Source of the DNA: Streptomyces sedi
GTDB taxonomy: Bacteria; Actinomycetota; Actinomycetes; Streptomycetales; Streptomycetaceae
DNA length: 64,000 nt
Direction of reading: 5' to 3'
NCBI RefSeq assembly: GCF_006335015.1
Contig: NZ_VDGT01000008.1
Coordinates: 186,001-250,000, forward strand
The translations under genes and the position numbers were made by a program. Within the stretch, counting starts at the first letter, position 1. Every line of letters begins with the position of its first letter. Shown piece after piece: positions 1 through 8,430 of the stretch. The notes under the pieces were generated by a model that saw only the letters and a program-made list of their open reading frames with translations, did not search any database and had not been told where the DNA came from.

Positions 1-2
1 TC

Positions 3-557
3 GTCGCCCTGCACCTCCTGGTGCGTGAGGGGCGGTTGCACATGGTCTGCTACATGCGGGCCAACGACGCCAACCGGGGCCTGGTCGCCGACATCTTCTC
101 CTTCACCCTCATCCAGGAGTTCGCCGCCAACCTGCTCGGCCTCGAACTGGGCAGCTACACCCACCACGTCGGCTCGCTCCACCTCGGCGACCGCGACCTA
201 CCCCAGGCGGAACGGGTCCTCGGCGAGGCGCGCACCCGCGACACGTCTCCCGTTCTCGCGTTCCCCTTCCCGGAGTTACCGCGCGAGACCACCTTCCAGA
301 CCATCGCCTCCGTGTTGGAGCACGAGCACCTGCTGCGCATCAACCAGGCCGCGTACGGGCCGGACGACATCGCCGCGTTGGGCCTGCCGCGCTACTGGCA
401 GCAGGTGCTCCTGCTCTTCGAGGCCCACCGCCAGATCACCCACCACCCTGGCGAGACGGTCACCGAGCCGGTTCTCGCCGCGCTGGACCCGGGGTTCCGG
501 TGGCTGATGGCCCAGCGCTGGCCGCGCCGTATCGCCCCTGCCGGAGGCGGGCGGTGA
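3..557 (+). CDS. Thymidylate synthase-like protein, 5' end outside window
   Basis: The frame is open from base 3, so the start lies outside the window; 184 C-terminal residues are visible. They match the thymidylate synthase fold downstream of its catalytic Cys: CYMRANDANRG corresponds to the phosphate-binding RSxD element and LGSYTHHVGSLHL to the conserved GExxHxxGDxH strand. The family transfers a one-carbon unit from methylenetetrahydrofolate to C5 of a pyrimidine deoxynucleotide. RSxD has become RAND and the usual PFN reads ADIF, which suggests a divergent member (as in nucleoside-antibiotic or modified-base pathways) rather than housekeeping ThyA; that is inference, since the catalytic Cys is not visible. 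It overlaps the next gene by 4 bp and opens a four-gene run. A TTA leucine codon at 276-278 implies dependence on the bldA tRNA if this is a streptomycete. Confidence 0.8.
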   Translation, partial: VALHLLVREGRLHMVCYMRANDANRGLVADIFSFTLIQEFAANLLGLELGSYTHHVGSLHLGDRDLPQAERVLGEARTRDTSPVLAFPFPELPRETTFQTIASVLEHEHLLRINQAAYGPDDIAALGLPRYWQQVLLLFEAHRQITHHPGETVTEPVLAALDPGFRWLMAQRWPRRIAPAGGGR

Positions 558-1135
558 TCCCCGCCGCCCGGCCGCCGGAGTTCCGGGGCGGGGTACTCGG
601 CGGGATCGACTGGGAGCGGTGGAGCGTGGTGCTCCTCAAGCCCGACTGTGTGCGCCTCGGCCTGGCGGACGCCGTGTTGGACCGGCTCGCCACGGTGGCC
701 GACGTCTCCGCCAGGACGACGCTCACGGTTGCCGACTGGCAGGTCTTCGTCCACTACTGGGATCTGCTGGTGGACGCGGACTGGTTCGACGTGGACGTGC
801 CCGGCGCGCTGCGCGCCATGTACGTCGGCCAGCGGGTCACGGTCGCGCTCGCCCACGGACCGGTCGGGATCGCCGGGACGCTACGTGGGCTGCTGGGGCA
901 CTTCGACCCGTCCCAGGCCGCCGCCGGCACCATCCGCGGTGATCTCGGGACCGACAGCCTGGCCGCCGCCCGCGCCGAGGGTCGGCTGGTGCACAACCTC
1001 GTGCACACCAGCGACGACCCCGCCGCCGCGCGCCGCGACTTCGGCACCTGGTACGGCGCCCACCAACACCAACTCCTCCACCCCACCCTCCCCGACCTGC
1101 CGCACGCCCGCGACGCCAGGAGGCCCCAGCCATGA
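554..1135 (+). CDS. Nucleoside diphosphate kinase-like protein
   Basis: A 193-residue protein starting at GTG 554, which overlaps the upstream stop as GTGA and argues for translational coupling. The NDK fold is recognisable: WSVVLLKPDCVRLGL near the N-terminus matches the NDK opening strand (xxxIKPDxVxxxL), GTIRGDLG matches the substrate-loop GxIRGDF, and NLVHTSDDP matches the NxxHGSDS segment that carries the phosphorylated His. It is longer and more divergent than the roughly 137-residue housekeeping enzyme, with insertions around residues 60-110. The family moves the gamma phosphate from an NTP to an NDP through phosphohistidine. Next to a thymidylate synthase-like enzyme it could activate an unusual nucleotide; that role is inferred from context only. 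Confidence 0.75.
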   Translation: MIPAARPPEFRGGVLGGIDWERWSVVLLKPDCVRLGLADAVLDRLATVADVSARTTLTVADWQVFVHYWDLLVDADWFDVDVPGALRAMYVGQRVTVALAHGPVGIAGTLRGLLGHFDPSQAAAGTIRGDLGTDSLAAARAEGRLVHNLVHTSDDPAAARRDFGTWYGAHQHQLLHPTLPDLPHARDARRPQP

Positions 1136-2328
1136 ACCCGAACCACCCCGCCGCCAGCCACCGCCGAACCCTGCCCTTACTCGACCAGCGCCAGATCGCC
1201 GCGCTCAAGCCCGAGTTGGCCGAGGTGATCGAGTACCGCAAGTCCGGCCTCTCCCTCAACCACGTCATCGGCTGCCCGCTGGACTGCGGCTACTGCGTCC
1301 GCCACCTCTTCGACAACTACGCCATGAAGACTCCTCGGGCACTGATGAGCGATGAGGAGGCCGTGGCCCAACTCGTCGGCCACCGCTACTTCCAGCCCCA
1401 CCGCACCCCGGTCCAGATCTTCAACCGCGCCACCGACCCGATGCTCCCGCCGGTAAAGCCGCACACCTTCCACGTGCTGCGCCTCCTCGACCAACAGGGC
1501 CTGACCAACCATGTCCTGGTCATCACCCGCTGGCGCGTCGAGCCCGAGGACTGCGCGGTGCTCAACTCCTTCCGCAACATCACGTTGACCGTCCTGGTCA
1601 CCCACTCGGGTATCGACGACCCCAGGATCGAGCCGGCAGACTCCCGCATCGCCGCCGCCAGCCTGCGCACCCTCCACGCCCACGCGCGCCGCTACCGCAC
1701 CGTCCTGTACTGGCGCCCCATCGTCCCCGGCCTCAACGACACCCCCACCCACCTCGCCCGCGCCCGCGAACTCGCCGAACACGCCCACGCCACCGTCTTC
1801 ACCAGCCTGTTCTACCGCGACGAGATCGCCGCCTACTACCAGGCCAACGGCCTGCCCAGCCCGTATGAGGACACCGCCCGCCGCAAGATCCTTCCCGAGG
1901 ACAGCGAGGCGCGCGTCCTGGCCGCCTTCCACCGCGCCGACGACCCGGACGCCCGCTTCGGGGCGCTCTTCCGCAAGACCTCCTGCGCTGTCACCTATGC
2001 CCACGGTCGAGCCGACTACAACGGTCACTACGGCATCCGCGAACTGTGCGACATCTGCCCCCGCGCCCAACTCAACCTTTGCGCCGACGCCTGGCGCGCA
2101 CCCGACGCGGCCGAGGTCGCCGAGCAGGCCCGCACACTCGGCGCCACCGGCGAAGTCGAGGTCACCGAGCGGGCGATCGTCGTGGAAGGCTTGGACGAAC
2201 CACCGCGCTACTACCTCCAGCACACCCACGGCTACCAGTGCCACGACCGCGCCAAGCCACACCACCACCGACGCCACGGCCGCGCCGACATCGGCTGGCC
2301 GGCCCCTGCCCGGGACGGGACACCATGA
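1132..2328 (+). CDS. Radical SAM protein
   Basis: A 398-residue protein; ATG 1132 overlaps the previous stop as ATGA. The radical SAM motif CxxxCxxC is at C48, C52 and C55 (CPLDCGYC) and would hold the 4Fe-4S cluster that cleaves S-adenosylmethionine. A second cysteine group near residues 285-325 (SCAV, ELCDICPRA, NLCAD) could hold an auxiliary Fe-S cluster. The layout has some resemblance to spore photoproduct lyase-type radical SAM proteins (CxxxCxxC near residue 50 followed by a TIM-barrel-length region), but I cannot name a substrate. Codon 16 is TTA (1177-1179), a second bldA-type codon in this operon. Neighbours handle nucleotides, so the substrate may be a nucleotide or nucleic acid; this is inference. 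Confidence 0.85.
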   Translation: MNPNHPAASHRRTLPLLDQRQIAALKPELAEVIEYRKSGLSLNHVIGCPLDCGYCVRHLFDNYAMKTPRALMSDEEAVAQLVGHRYFQPHRTPVQIFNRATDPMLPPVKPHTFHVLRLLDQQGLTNHVLVITRWRVEPEDCAVLNSFRNITLTVLVTHSGIDDPRIEPADSRIAAASLRTLHAHARRYRTVLYWRPIVPGLNDTPTHLARARELAEHAHATVFTSLFYRDEIAAYYQANGLPSPYEDTARRKILPEDSEARVLAAFHRADDPDARFGALFRKTSCAVTYAHGRADYNGHYGIRELCDICPRAQLNLCADAWRAPDAAEVAEQARTLGATGEVEVTERAIVVEGLDEPPRYYLQHTHGYQCHDRAKPHHHRRHGRADIGWPAPARDGTP

Positions 2329-2933
2329 ACGACTTCACCACCTGGCCACCGCTGTTCGTCGTGGACGTCGAGGGCAACGGCGCCAACCCACCCGACCTCG
2401 TCGAAGTCGCCGCCCTCCCCATCCGCCACGGCCAACCCGACACCACCACCGCCGGCCACTGGCTCATCCAACCCCCCAACCCCGTCACCCCGTTCGCCGC
2501 CCGCGTCCACGGCCTCACCAACCAGCAGCTCGCCGACCACCCCAGGTGGGAAACGGTCGCGCCGCAGGTGCACGGGCTGCTCGGCGCGGCATGGATCTGC
2601 GCCCACCACGCGCACGTCGACTACCAGGTGCTCTCCCGACACCTCCCCGACTGGCGCCCAGCCGGCGTCATCGACACCCTCCGCCTCGCCCGCGCCACCT
2701 ACCCCGACGCCCCCCGCCACACCCTCGACGCCCTCCTCACCCACACCGGCACCGACCTCACCCACGCACCCGCCCAACGCCACCGCGCCACCTACGACGC
2801 CTACGCCACCGCCCACCTCCTCCTCACCATGGCCACCCACTACGACAACTGGGACGCACTCCGCGACACCGCCGTGCCCCCCGGCCTCCCGGAGGATCGA
2901 CAGCCAACCGAAGAGGCCCCCGGGCTCTGGTGA
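2325..2933 (+). CDS. DEDDh-type 3'-5' exonuclease (DnaQ-like)
   Basis: A 202-residue protein; ATG 2325 overlaps the radical SAM stop as ATGA. The three exonuclease motifs are in order: Exo I FVVDVEGNG (D-x-E, about residue 14), Exo II HHAHVDYQVL (Asp near residue 104), and Exo III HRATYDAYATAHLL, supplying the His and last Asp of the DEDDh set. The length fits a stand-alone exonuclease domain such as DnaQ epsilon or RNase T. The family removes nucleotides from 3' ends with two metal ions. As last gene of the operon it could edit DNA or RNA containing a modified nucleotide; that is inference. Codon use is extremely C-rich at third positions, like its upstream partners. Confidence 0.85.
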   Translation: MNDFTTWPPLFVVDVEGNGANPPDLVEVAALPIRHGQPDTTTAGHWLIQPPNPVTPFAARVHGLTNQQLADHPRWETVAPQVHGLLGAAWICAHHAHVDYQVLSRHLPDWRPAGVIDTLRLARATYPDAPRHTLDALLTHTGTDLTHAPAQRHRATYDAYATAHLLLTMATHYDNWDALRDTAVPPGLPEDRQPTEEAPGLW

Positions 2934-3180
2934 ACGCAGATCGCGTCCAGTGAGACGATCTTCTGACCGCACGCCCACGGCAGCACTGCGGGGGCGGGGA
3001 CTGGCTCCTGGGCGTCGATCGCGGTGCCCTGGAGGTGGGGAGGCGGGCGGCGTCCAGGTCGTGGATGGTCACTTCGTAGGGCTGGGCGGTCTGGTCGGTG
3101 GTGCCGCGGTCCGACCAGTCGATGACGGCGCCGGGCCGTTCGGAGCCGGCCCGGCCGGGGCCCGCCTGAGGCGTTCCCGA
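2934..3180 (+). other. Intergenic stretch, possible decayed reverse-strand coding sequence
   Basis: 247 bases between the nucleotide operon and the pirin gene. The reverse strand has short stretches that read like protein in different frames, for example AVIDWSDRGTTDQTAQPYEV (about 3060-3130) and GQKIVSLDAICVHQSPG (about 2930-2980), with no start and no single open frame joining them. This could be debris of one or two genes at the edge of an inserted segment. I could not identify a family and do not call a transposase. Confidence 0.3.
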
Positions 3181-4158
3181 CTAGCTCTGGGGCCCGTCGG
3201 CGTCCATGCCGTGGACGGTGGGGATGGTGCCGAGGCGGCCCTTCTGGAAGTCGTCGAAGGCCTGCTGTAGTTCGGCGCGGGTGTTCATGACGAACGGGCC
3301 GTAGTGGGCCATCGGTTCGCGGATGGGCTGGCCGCCCAGCAGCACGACGTCGAGGTCGGGGGTGTTGCTGTCCTGCTGTTCGTCGGCGCGGACGGTGAGG
3401 GAGGTGCCCTTGCCGTAGACGGCGGTCTGGCCGGTGTGGACGGGGCGGCGGTCGGTGCCGACGGTGCCGCGTCCGGCGAGGACGTAGGCGAGGCCGTTGA
3501 AGTCCTCGCGCCAGGGGAGGGTCAGCTCGGCGCCGGGGGCGAGGGTGGCGTGGATCATGGTGATGGGGGTGTGCGTGGCGCCGGGGCCGGCGTGGCCGTC
3601 CAGGTCGCCGGCGATGACGCGCAGCAGCGCGCCGCCGTCGGGGGTGGTGAGCAGGGCGACGCTGTCGCTGCGCAGGTCCTGGTACTTGGGGGCCATCATC
3701 TTGTCCCTGGCCGGCAGGTTGACCCAGAGCTGGAGGCCGTGGAAGAGGCCGCCGGACATGACCAGCTGCTCCGGCGGCGCCTCTATGTGCAGCAGCCCGG
3801 CGCCGGCGGTCATCCACTGGGTGTCGCCGTTGGTGATGGTCCCGCCGCCGCCGTGGCTGTCCTGGTGGTCCATGATCCCGTCGATGATGTAGGTGACGGT
3901 CTCGAAGCCCCGGTGCGGGTGCCAGGGGGTTCCCTTGGGCTCGCCCGGCGCGTACTCCACCTCGCCCATCTGGTCCATCATGATGAACGGGTCGAGGTGG
4001 CGGTAGTTGATCCCGGCGAAGGCGCGGCGGACGGGGAAGCCCTCGCCCTCGTAGCCGGTGGGCGCGGTCGTCACCGTCAGCACGGGACGCGCCACGGCGT
4101 CCGCGGGCGCGGTCACGCGCGGCAGGGTGAGCGGGTTCTCGACGGTGATCGCTGGCAT
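3181..4158 (-). CDS. Pirin family protein
   Basis: A 325-residue cupin of the pirin family. The start at 4158 is preceded by a strong ribosome binding site, GAGGAGGT, 5 bases before the ATG; a longer frame up to 4203 is less likely. The N-terminal cupin has the metal-site segment GTPWHPHRGFETVTYIIDG followed by a Glu-containing HIEAPPEQ stretch, as in bacterial pirins, some of which act as quercetin 2,3-dioxygenases and others as regulators or redox-linked proteins. The C-terminal cupin ends with the usual GGQPIREPMAHYGPFVMNT segment. Pirins are cytosolic Fe-binding proteins; the actual role here is not predictable. The gene stands alone, reading away from the SseB-like gene. Confidence 0.93.
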   Translation of the reverse strand: MPAITVENPLTLPRVTAPADAVARPVLTVTTAPTGYEGEGFPVRRAFAGINYRHLDPFIMMDQMGEVEYAPGEPKGTPWHPHRGFETVTYIIDGIMDHQDSHGGGGTITNGDTQWMTAGAGLLHIEAPPEQLVMSGGLFHGLQLWVNLPARDKMMAPKYQDLRSDSVALLTTPDGGALLRVIAGDLDGHAGPGATHTPITMIHATLAPGAELTLPWREDFNGLAYVLAGRGTVGTDRRPVHTGQTAVYGKGTSLTVRADEQQDSNTPDLDVVLLGGQPIREPMAHYGPFVMNTRAELQQAFDDFQKGRLGTIPTVHGMDADGPQS

Positions 4159-4266
4159 GGTGACCTCCTCGGCGGCGTGCGACCAGGATAGTTGAAGAGT
4201 CAACTTTCGTCGAGGGGTGCCTAGCCACCCCGCCGCCGGGGCGGCGCGGGCCGGGTCGGCCGTGGG

Positions 4267-4821
4267 TCAGCCGTAGAGGCGGCGCATCGTGTACTCGACC
4301 ATCTCCTCGACGGACTTGGCGTCCAGCACCAGCCGGTGCTCGCCCTCCATGTCCAGTGCGAAGCCGTACCCCGTCGGCAGCAGGTCCAGCACCTCGCCGC
4401 CGGTCACCGTGAAGTAGCGCGACTCCTTGCCGGCGTAGCGGCGCAGCTCCTTGAGTGAGGTGAAGAGCGGGATCACCGGCTGCTGGGTGTTGTGCAGCGC
4501 GAGGAAGCCCGGGTTCTCGCCGCGGGGGCAGTAGACCTTGCCGGCCAGGAAGGTGTCGTGGAACTCCTCGCTGGACATCGCCCCCGAGGTGTAGGCGCGC
4601 AGCGCGTCGGTCAGCGTGGGCGGGGCCTGCGGCGCCGCCGCCGGGGCGGCGGGGGGCTGCTGTTGTTGCTGCTCGGGGTAGTACTGCTGACCGCCGTAGC
4701 CCTCGGTGGCCTCGGGGCCGCCGGGGTAGGCACCGCCGTAGCCGTCCGTGGGCGGCGGCTGCGGGGGTTGGGTGCCATAGGGCTGCTGTCCGGGGTAGCC
4801 GGACTGGTCGTAGCCATACAT
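4267..4821 (-). CDS. SseB-family protein with proline/glutamine-rich N-terminus
   Basis: A 184-residue protein. Residues 1-75 are low complexity, rich in Gly, Tyr, Pro and Gln (including a run of five Gln). Residues 78-184 form an SseB-type domain: LRAYTSGAMSSEEFHDTFLAG, VYCPRGENPGFLALH and PVIPLFTSLKELRRYAGKE are typical of the actinobacterial family often annotated as enhanced serine sensitivity protein SseB. Molecular function is unknown; a related domain occurs in proteins around type VII secretion and phage genes, which I note without inferring a role. No good ribosome binding site precedes the ATG, and a TACTCT hexamer ends 8 bases before it on the minus strand, so the mRNA may be leaderless. 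It is divergent from the acyl-CoA dehydrogenase. Confidence 0.85.
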   Translation of the reverse strand: MYGYDQSGYPGQQPYGTQPPQPPPTDGYGGAYPGGPEATEGYGGQQYYPEQQQQQPPAAPAAAPQAPPTLTDALRAYTSGAMSSEEFHDTFLAGKVYCPRGENPGFLALHNTQQPVIPLFTSLKELRRYAGKESRYFTVTGGEVLDLLPTGYGFALDMEGEHRLVLDAKSVEEMVEYTMRRLYG

Positions 4822-4871
4822 GCGAGAAAGAGTACTGACTCACAGTTGACCGGTTTCCGCTTGCTTCTTAT

Positions 4872-4908
4872 TACCAGCGGGTAGCATCATGGTTGCTACT
4901 GCCCGGTA
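4872..4908. promoter_or_regulatory. Dyad operator candidate upstream of the acyl-CoA dehydrogenase gene
   Basis: TAGCA (4882-4886) and TGCTA (4894-4898) form a perfect dyad around a 7-base spacer. Extending outward, 11 of 15 positions per arm are symmetric, including TACC and GGTA at the ends. This size and symmetry suit a TetR/FadR-type fatty-acid regulator. It lies 28 bases before the chosen start of the FadE-like gene. No regulator gene is adjacent. Confidence 0.45.
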
Positions 4909-4936
4909 TCCACTCGTCAGCTACGGAGCCGTCGTC

Positions 4937-6763
4937 ATGGGCCACTACAAGTCCAATCTCCGCGACATCGAGTTCAATCTCTTCGAGGTCCTGGGTCGGG
5001 ACGCCGTCTATGGCAGCGGCCCCTTCGCAGAGATCGACACCGACACCGCTCGGAACATCCTGTCCGAGATCACCCGGCTCGCCGAGAACGAGCTGGCCGC
5101 CTCGTACGCCGAGGCCGACCGCACCCCGCCGGTCTTCGACCCGGAGACGCACACCGCGCCCGTTCCGGCCACTTTCCGCAAGAGCTACCGGGCGTACATG
5201 GACGCCGAGTGGTGGCGGATGTCCATCGGCGAGGAGCTGGGCGGCATGACCGCCCCGCGTTCCCTGATCTGGGCCGCCGGGGAGAACGTCCTGGGGGCCA
5301 ACCCGGCGATCTGGATGTACGCCTCCGGCCCGAGCTTCGGCCGCGTCGTCTTCGACGAGGGCACCGAGGAGCAGGGCAAGATCGCCCAGCTGATGATCGA
5401 CCGCGAGTGGTCGGCCACGATGGTCCTCACCGAGCCGGACGCCGGCTCCGACGTGGGCGCCGGCCGCACCAAGGCCGTCCGCCAGGAGGACGGCACCTGG
5501 CACATCGAGGGCGTCAAGCGCTTCATCACCTCCGGTGAGCACGACCTCACGGAGAACATCATCCACCTGGTGCTGGCCCGCCCCGAGGGCCACGGCCCCG
5601 GCACCAAGGGCCTCTCCCTCTTCGTCGTCCCCAAGTACGACTTCGACTGGGAGACCGGCGAGCTGGGCGAGCGGAACGGCGTCCACGCGACCAACGTCGA
5701 GCACAAGATGGGCCTGAAGGTCTCCAACACCTGCGAGATGACCTTCGGCGGCAACCAGCCGGCCAAGGGCTGGCTGCTCGGCGAGAAGCACGACGGCATC
5801 CGCCAGATGTTCAAGATCATCGAGATGGCGCGGATGATGGTCGGCACCAAGGCCATCGCCACCCTCTCCACCGGCTATCTCAACGCGCTGGAGTACGCGC
5901 GGGAGCGGGTGCAGGGCGCGGACCTCACCCAGTTCACCGACAAGAGCGCACCCCGGGTCACCATCACCCACCACCCGGACGTGCGGCGCTCGTTGATGAC
6001 GCAGAAGGCGTACGCCGAGGGGATGCGTTCGCTGGTGCTGTACACGGCCAGCGTCCAGGACGACATCCTGGCCAAGGAGGCCGCGGGCGAGGACGCCTCC
6101 GCCGAGATCGCGCTCAACGACCTGCTGCTCCCGATCGTCAAGGGCTACGGCTCCGAGCGCTCCTACCAGCAGCTGGCCGAGTCCCTCCAGACCTACGGCG
6201 GCTCCGGCTATCTCCAGGAGTACCCGGTCGAGCAGTACATCAGGGACGCCAAGATCGACACCCTCTACGAGGGCACCACGGCGATCCAGGGCCAGGACTT
6301 CTTCTTCCGGAAGATCGTCCGCAACCAGGGCGTCGCGCTCAGCGGGCTCGCCGAGGAGATCAAGAAGTTCCTGGCCGAGGCGCCCGGCGGCGAGGAGCTG
6401 GCCGCGGCCAGGGAGCAGCTGACCCGCGCCGCGGGCGAGCTGGAGGCCCTGGTCGGCGTGCTGCTGACCGACCTGGCCGCCACGGAGAAGGACGTCCGCT
6501 CGCTCTACAAGGTCGGGCTCAACAGCACCCAGCTGCTGCTCTCCTCCGGTGACGTGGTCGTGGGCTATCTGCTGCTGCGCGGGGCCGCCGTGGCCGCCGC
6601 CAAGCTGCCGGAGGCCCCGGCCAAGGACCGCGCCTTCTACCAGGGCAAGATCGCCGCCGCGCGGCACTTCGCCGGCTCCGTGCTGCCGACGGTCGCCGTC
6701 GCCCGCTCCGCCGCCGAGGCCACCGACCTCTCCCTGATGGACCTGGACGAGGCCGCCTTCTGA
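4937..6763 (+). CDS. Acyl-CoA dehydrogenase, long FadE5-like type
   Basis: A 608-residue flavoenzyme for the first step of fatty acid beta-oxidation: it oxidises acyl-CoA to trans-2-enoyl-CoA using FAD. ATG 4937 was chosen because the protein then begins [20 protein letters not shown], typical of this subgroup, while the longer frame from 4889 would run through the dyad operator. Recognisable parts are the central beta domain ([14 protein letters not shown], then [12 protein letters not shown]) and the C-terminal helical domain ([23 protein letters not shown], then [12 protein letters not shown]). The catalytic base would be the Glu in YEGTT. Length near 610, with an extra C-terminal helical region, matches mycobacterial FadE5 rather than the 380-residue short enzymes. 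Confidence 0.93.
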   Translation: MGHYKSNLRDIEFNLFEVLGRDAVYGSGPFAEIDTDTARNILSEITRLAENELAASYAEADRTPPVFDPETHTAPVPATFRKSYRAYMDAEWWRMSIGEELGGMTAPRSLIWAAGENVLGANPAIWMYASGPSFGRVVFDEGTEEQGKIAQLMIDREWSATMVLTEPDAGSDVGAGRTKAVRQEDGTWHIEGVKRFITSGEHDLTENIIHLVLARPEGHGPGTKGLSLFVVPKYDFDWETGELGERNGVHATNVEHKMGLKVSNTCEMTFGGNQPAKGWLLGEKHDGIRQMFKIIEMARMMVGTKAIATLSTGYLNALEYARERVQGADLTQFTDKSAPRVTITHHPDVRRSLMTQKAYAEGMRSLVLYTASVQDDILAKEAAGEDASAEIALNDLLLPIVKGYGSERSYQQLAESLQTYGGSGYLQEYPVEQYIRDAKIDTLYEGTTAIQGQDFFFRKIVRNQGVALSGLAEEIKKFLAEAPGGEELAAAREQLTRAAGELEALVGVLLTDLAATEKDVRSLYKVGLNSTQLLLSSGDVVVGYLLLRGAAVAAAKLPEAPAKDRAFYQGKIAAARHFAGSVLPTVAVARSAAEATDLSLMDLDEAAF

Positions 6764-6795
6764 GCGGTCCTTCCCGGTCCTGTTCCCCCACCGAC

Positions 6796-6834
6796 ACCGC
6801 CGTCCCGCTCCTCCCCTCGGAGTGGGGCGGCGGT
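6796..6834 (+). terminator. Hairpin terminator after the acyl-CoA dehydrogenase gene
   Basis: ACCGCCGTCCCGCTCC pairs with GGAGTGGGGCGGCGGT over 16 positions, two of them G-U wobbles, around a 7-base loop. It starts 33 bases after the stop codon. No U-tract follows, as is usual in streptomycetes. Confidence 0.65.
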
Positions 6835-6895
6835 CGTCGTTCCGGGCCCGGCCGCTGCCCGGGCCGGTCGGTGACGGCATTCGTATGCTGAGGGC

Positions 6896-8203
6896 ATGAA
6901 CGCTCCTTTTGACCGCGACCACACGGACGATCTGCTCGGCTTTCTCGCGGGTTCGCCCTCGCCCTACCACGCCGTGGCCAACGCGGCCTCCCGGCTGGAG
7001 AAGGCCGGCTTCCGCCAGGTCGAGGAGTCCGCCGCGTTCGACGGCGAGGCCGGTGGGCGCTATCTGGTGCGCGGAGGAGCGCTCGTCGCCTGGTACGTGC
7101 CGGAGGGCGCCGGGGCCGCCACCCCGTTCCGGGTCGTCGGCGCGCACACCGACTCGCCGAACCTCCGCCTCAAGCCGGTCCCCGACACCGGCGCCCACGG
7201 CTGGAAGCAGCTCGCCGTGGAGATCTACGGCGGCACCCTGCTCAACACCTGGCTCGACCGCGATCTCGGCCTCTCCGGACGGCTCGCGCTGCGCGACGGG
7301 CGGCAGATTCTGGTCAATGTGGACCGCCCGCTGCTGCGCGTTCCCCAGCTGGCGATCCATCTGGACCGCGGCGTCAACGACGGGCTGAAGCTGGACCGGC
7401 AGCGCCACATGACGCCGCTGTGGGGCATCGGGCAGCCGCGCGAGGGAGAGCTGGTCGAGTTCCTGGCGGCCGAGGCCGGCGTTCCGGCGGGCGAGGTGCT
7501 GGGCTTCGACCTGATGGCGCACAGCGTGGAGCCGCCGGCCTATCTGGGCCGGGACCGGGAGCTGGTGGCGGCCCCCCGGCTGGACAACCTGCTGTCGGTG
7601 CACGCGGCCGTCGCCGCCCTCGTCTCGGCCGCCGGCCGGGACCTCGACCACATCCCGGTGGTGGCCGCGTTCGACCACGAGGAGAACGGCAGCCAGTCCG
7701 ACACCGGCGCCGAATCCCCGCTGCTGGGCCGGGTGCTGGCGCGCTCGGTGCACGCCAGGGGCGGTGACCTGGAGGACAGGGCGCGGGCGCTGGCCGGCTC
7801 GTTCTGCCTCTCCTCCGACACCGGGCACGCCGTCCACCCCAACTACGCGGAGCGCCACGACCCGGACCACCACCCGGTGGTCGGCGCCGGCCCGATCCTC
7901 AAGGTCAACGTGAACCAGCGCTACGCCACCGACGGCCGGGGCCGCGCGGTCTTCGCCGCCGCGTGCGAACGGGCCGGGGTGCCCTGGCAGTCGTTCGTCT
8001 CGAACAACGCCATGCCCTGCGGCACCACCATCGGCCCGATCACCGCCGCCCGGCACGGCATCGCGACGGTGGACGTGGGCGCGGCCATCCTCTCGATGCA
8101 CTCGGCGCGCGAACTCTGCGCGGCCAACGACCCGTTCCTGTTGGCCAACGCCATGACCGCGTTTCTCGACGAGCGCGGCGGCGCCCCCGTCGGCCGTCCG
8201 TAG
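6896..8203 (+). CDS. apeB: M18 family aminopeptidase (aspartyl aminopeptidase)
   Basis: A 435-residue cytosolic metallopeptidase that trims N-terminal residues, classically Asp and Glu, from peptides. The M18 zinc ligands and catalytic acids are all in place: GAHTDSPNLRLKP (first His and nearby Asp), AFDHEENGSQSDTGA (Glu-Glu pair), SSDTGHAVHPNY and a C-terminal PCGTTIGPITAARHGI followed by MHSARELC. Length and full-length similarity fit the family. It starts at ATG 6896, just downstream of the terminator hairpin, and appears to be monocistronic. Confidence 0.95.
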   Translation: MNAPFDRDHTDDLLGFLAGSPSPYHAVANAASRLEKAGFRQVEESAAFDGEAGGRYLVRGGALVAWYVPEGAGAATPFRVVGAHTDSPNLRLKPVPDTGAHGWKQLAVEIYGGTLLNTWLDRDLGLSGRLALRDGRQILVNVDRPLLRVPQLAIHLDRGVNDGLKLDRQRHMTPLWGIGQPREGELVEFLAAEAGVPAGEVLGFDLMAHSVEPPAYLGRDRELVAAPRLDNLLSVHAAVAALVSAAGRDLDHIPVVAAFDHEENGSQSDTGAESPLLGRVLARSVHARGGDLEDRARALAGSFCLSSDTGHAVHPNYAERHDPDHHPVVGAGPILKVNVNQRYATDGRGRAVFAAACERAGVPWQSFVSNNAMPCGTTIGPITAARHGIATVDVGAAILSMHSARELCAANDPFLLANAMTAFLDERGGAPVGRP

Positions 8204-8430
8204 CGGGGCTGACGACGGGCTGTGGCCGTTCGGTGAAGAGCCGGGGGCAGGGTGGTTCCCGCGGGGGCGGGCGGCGGCGCACTGCACGGCGTCGTCGCCC
8301 AGGCCCTCTCGGTGGCTCAGGGCACCTCACTCGCCCTAGGATTCGTTGCTGATAAGCATTCACCGGCAATGCCGGCGCAGCGTACCGTGTGAACACACCC
8401 AACCGCGACGAAACCGCCACGAGGGGTCCC

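Noticed and set aside
2934..3180. A transposase fragment
   Set aside because: The KIVSLDAICVHQ-like reading is too short and has no DDE or other signature; left as unknown debris.
4871..8287. A 1138-codon minus-strand frame opposite FadE and the M18 aminopeptidase
   Set aside because: Antisense shadow of two well-supported genes.
8389..8391. GTG 8389 as start of the MDMPI-like gene
   Set aside because: No ribosome binding site, and a TACCGT hexamer just before it suggests promoter sequence; GTG 8431 with GAGGGG is better. Not excluded.
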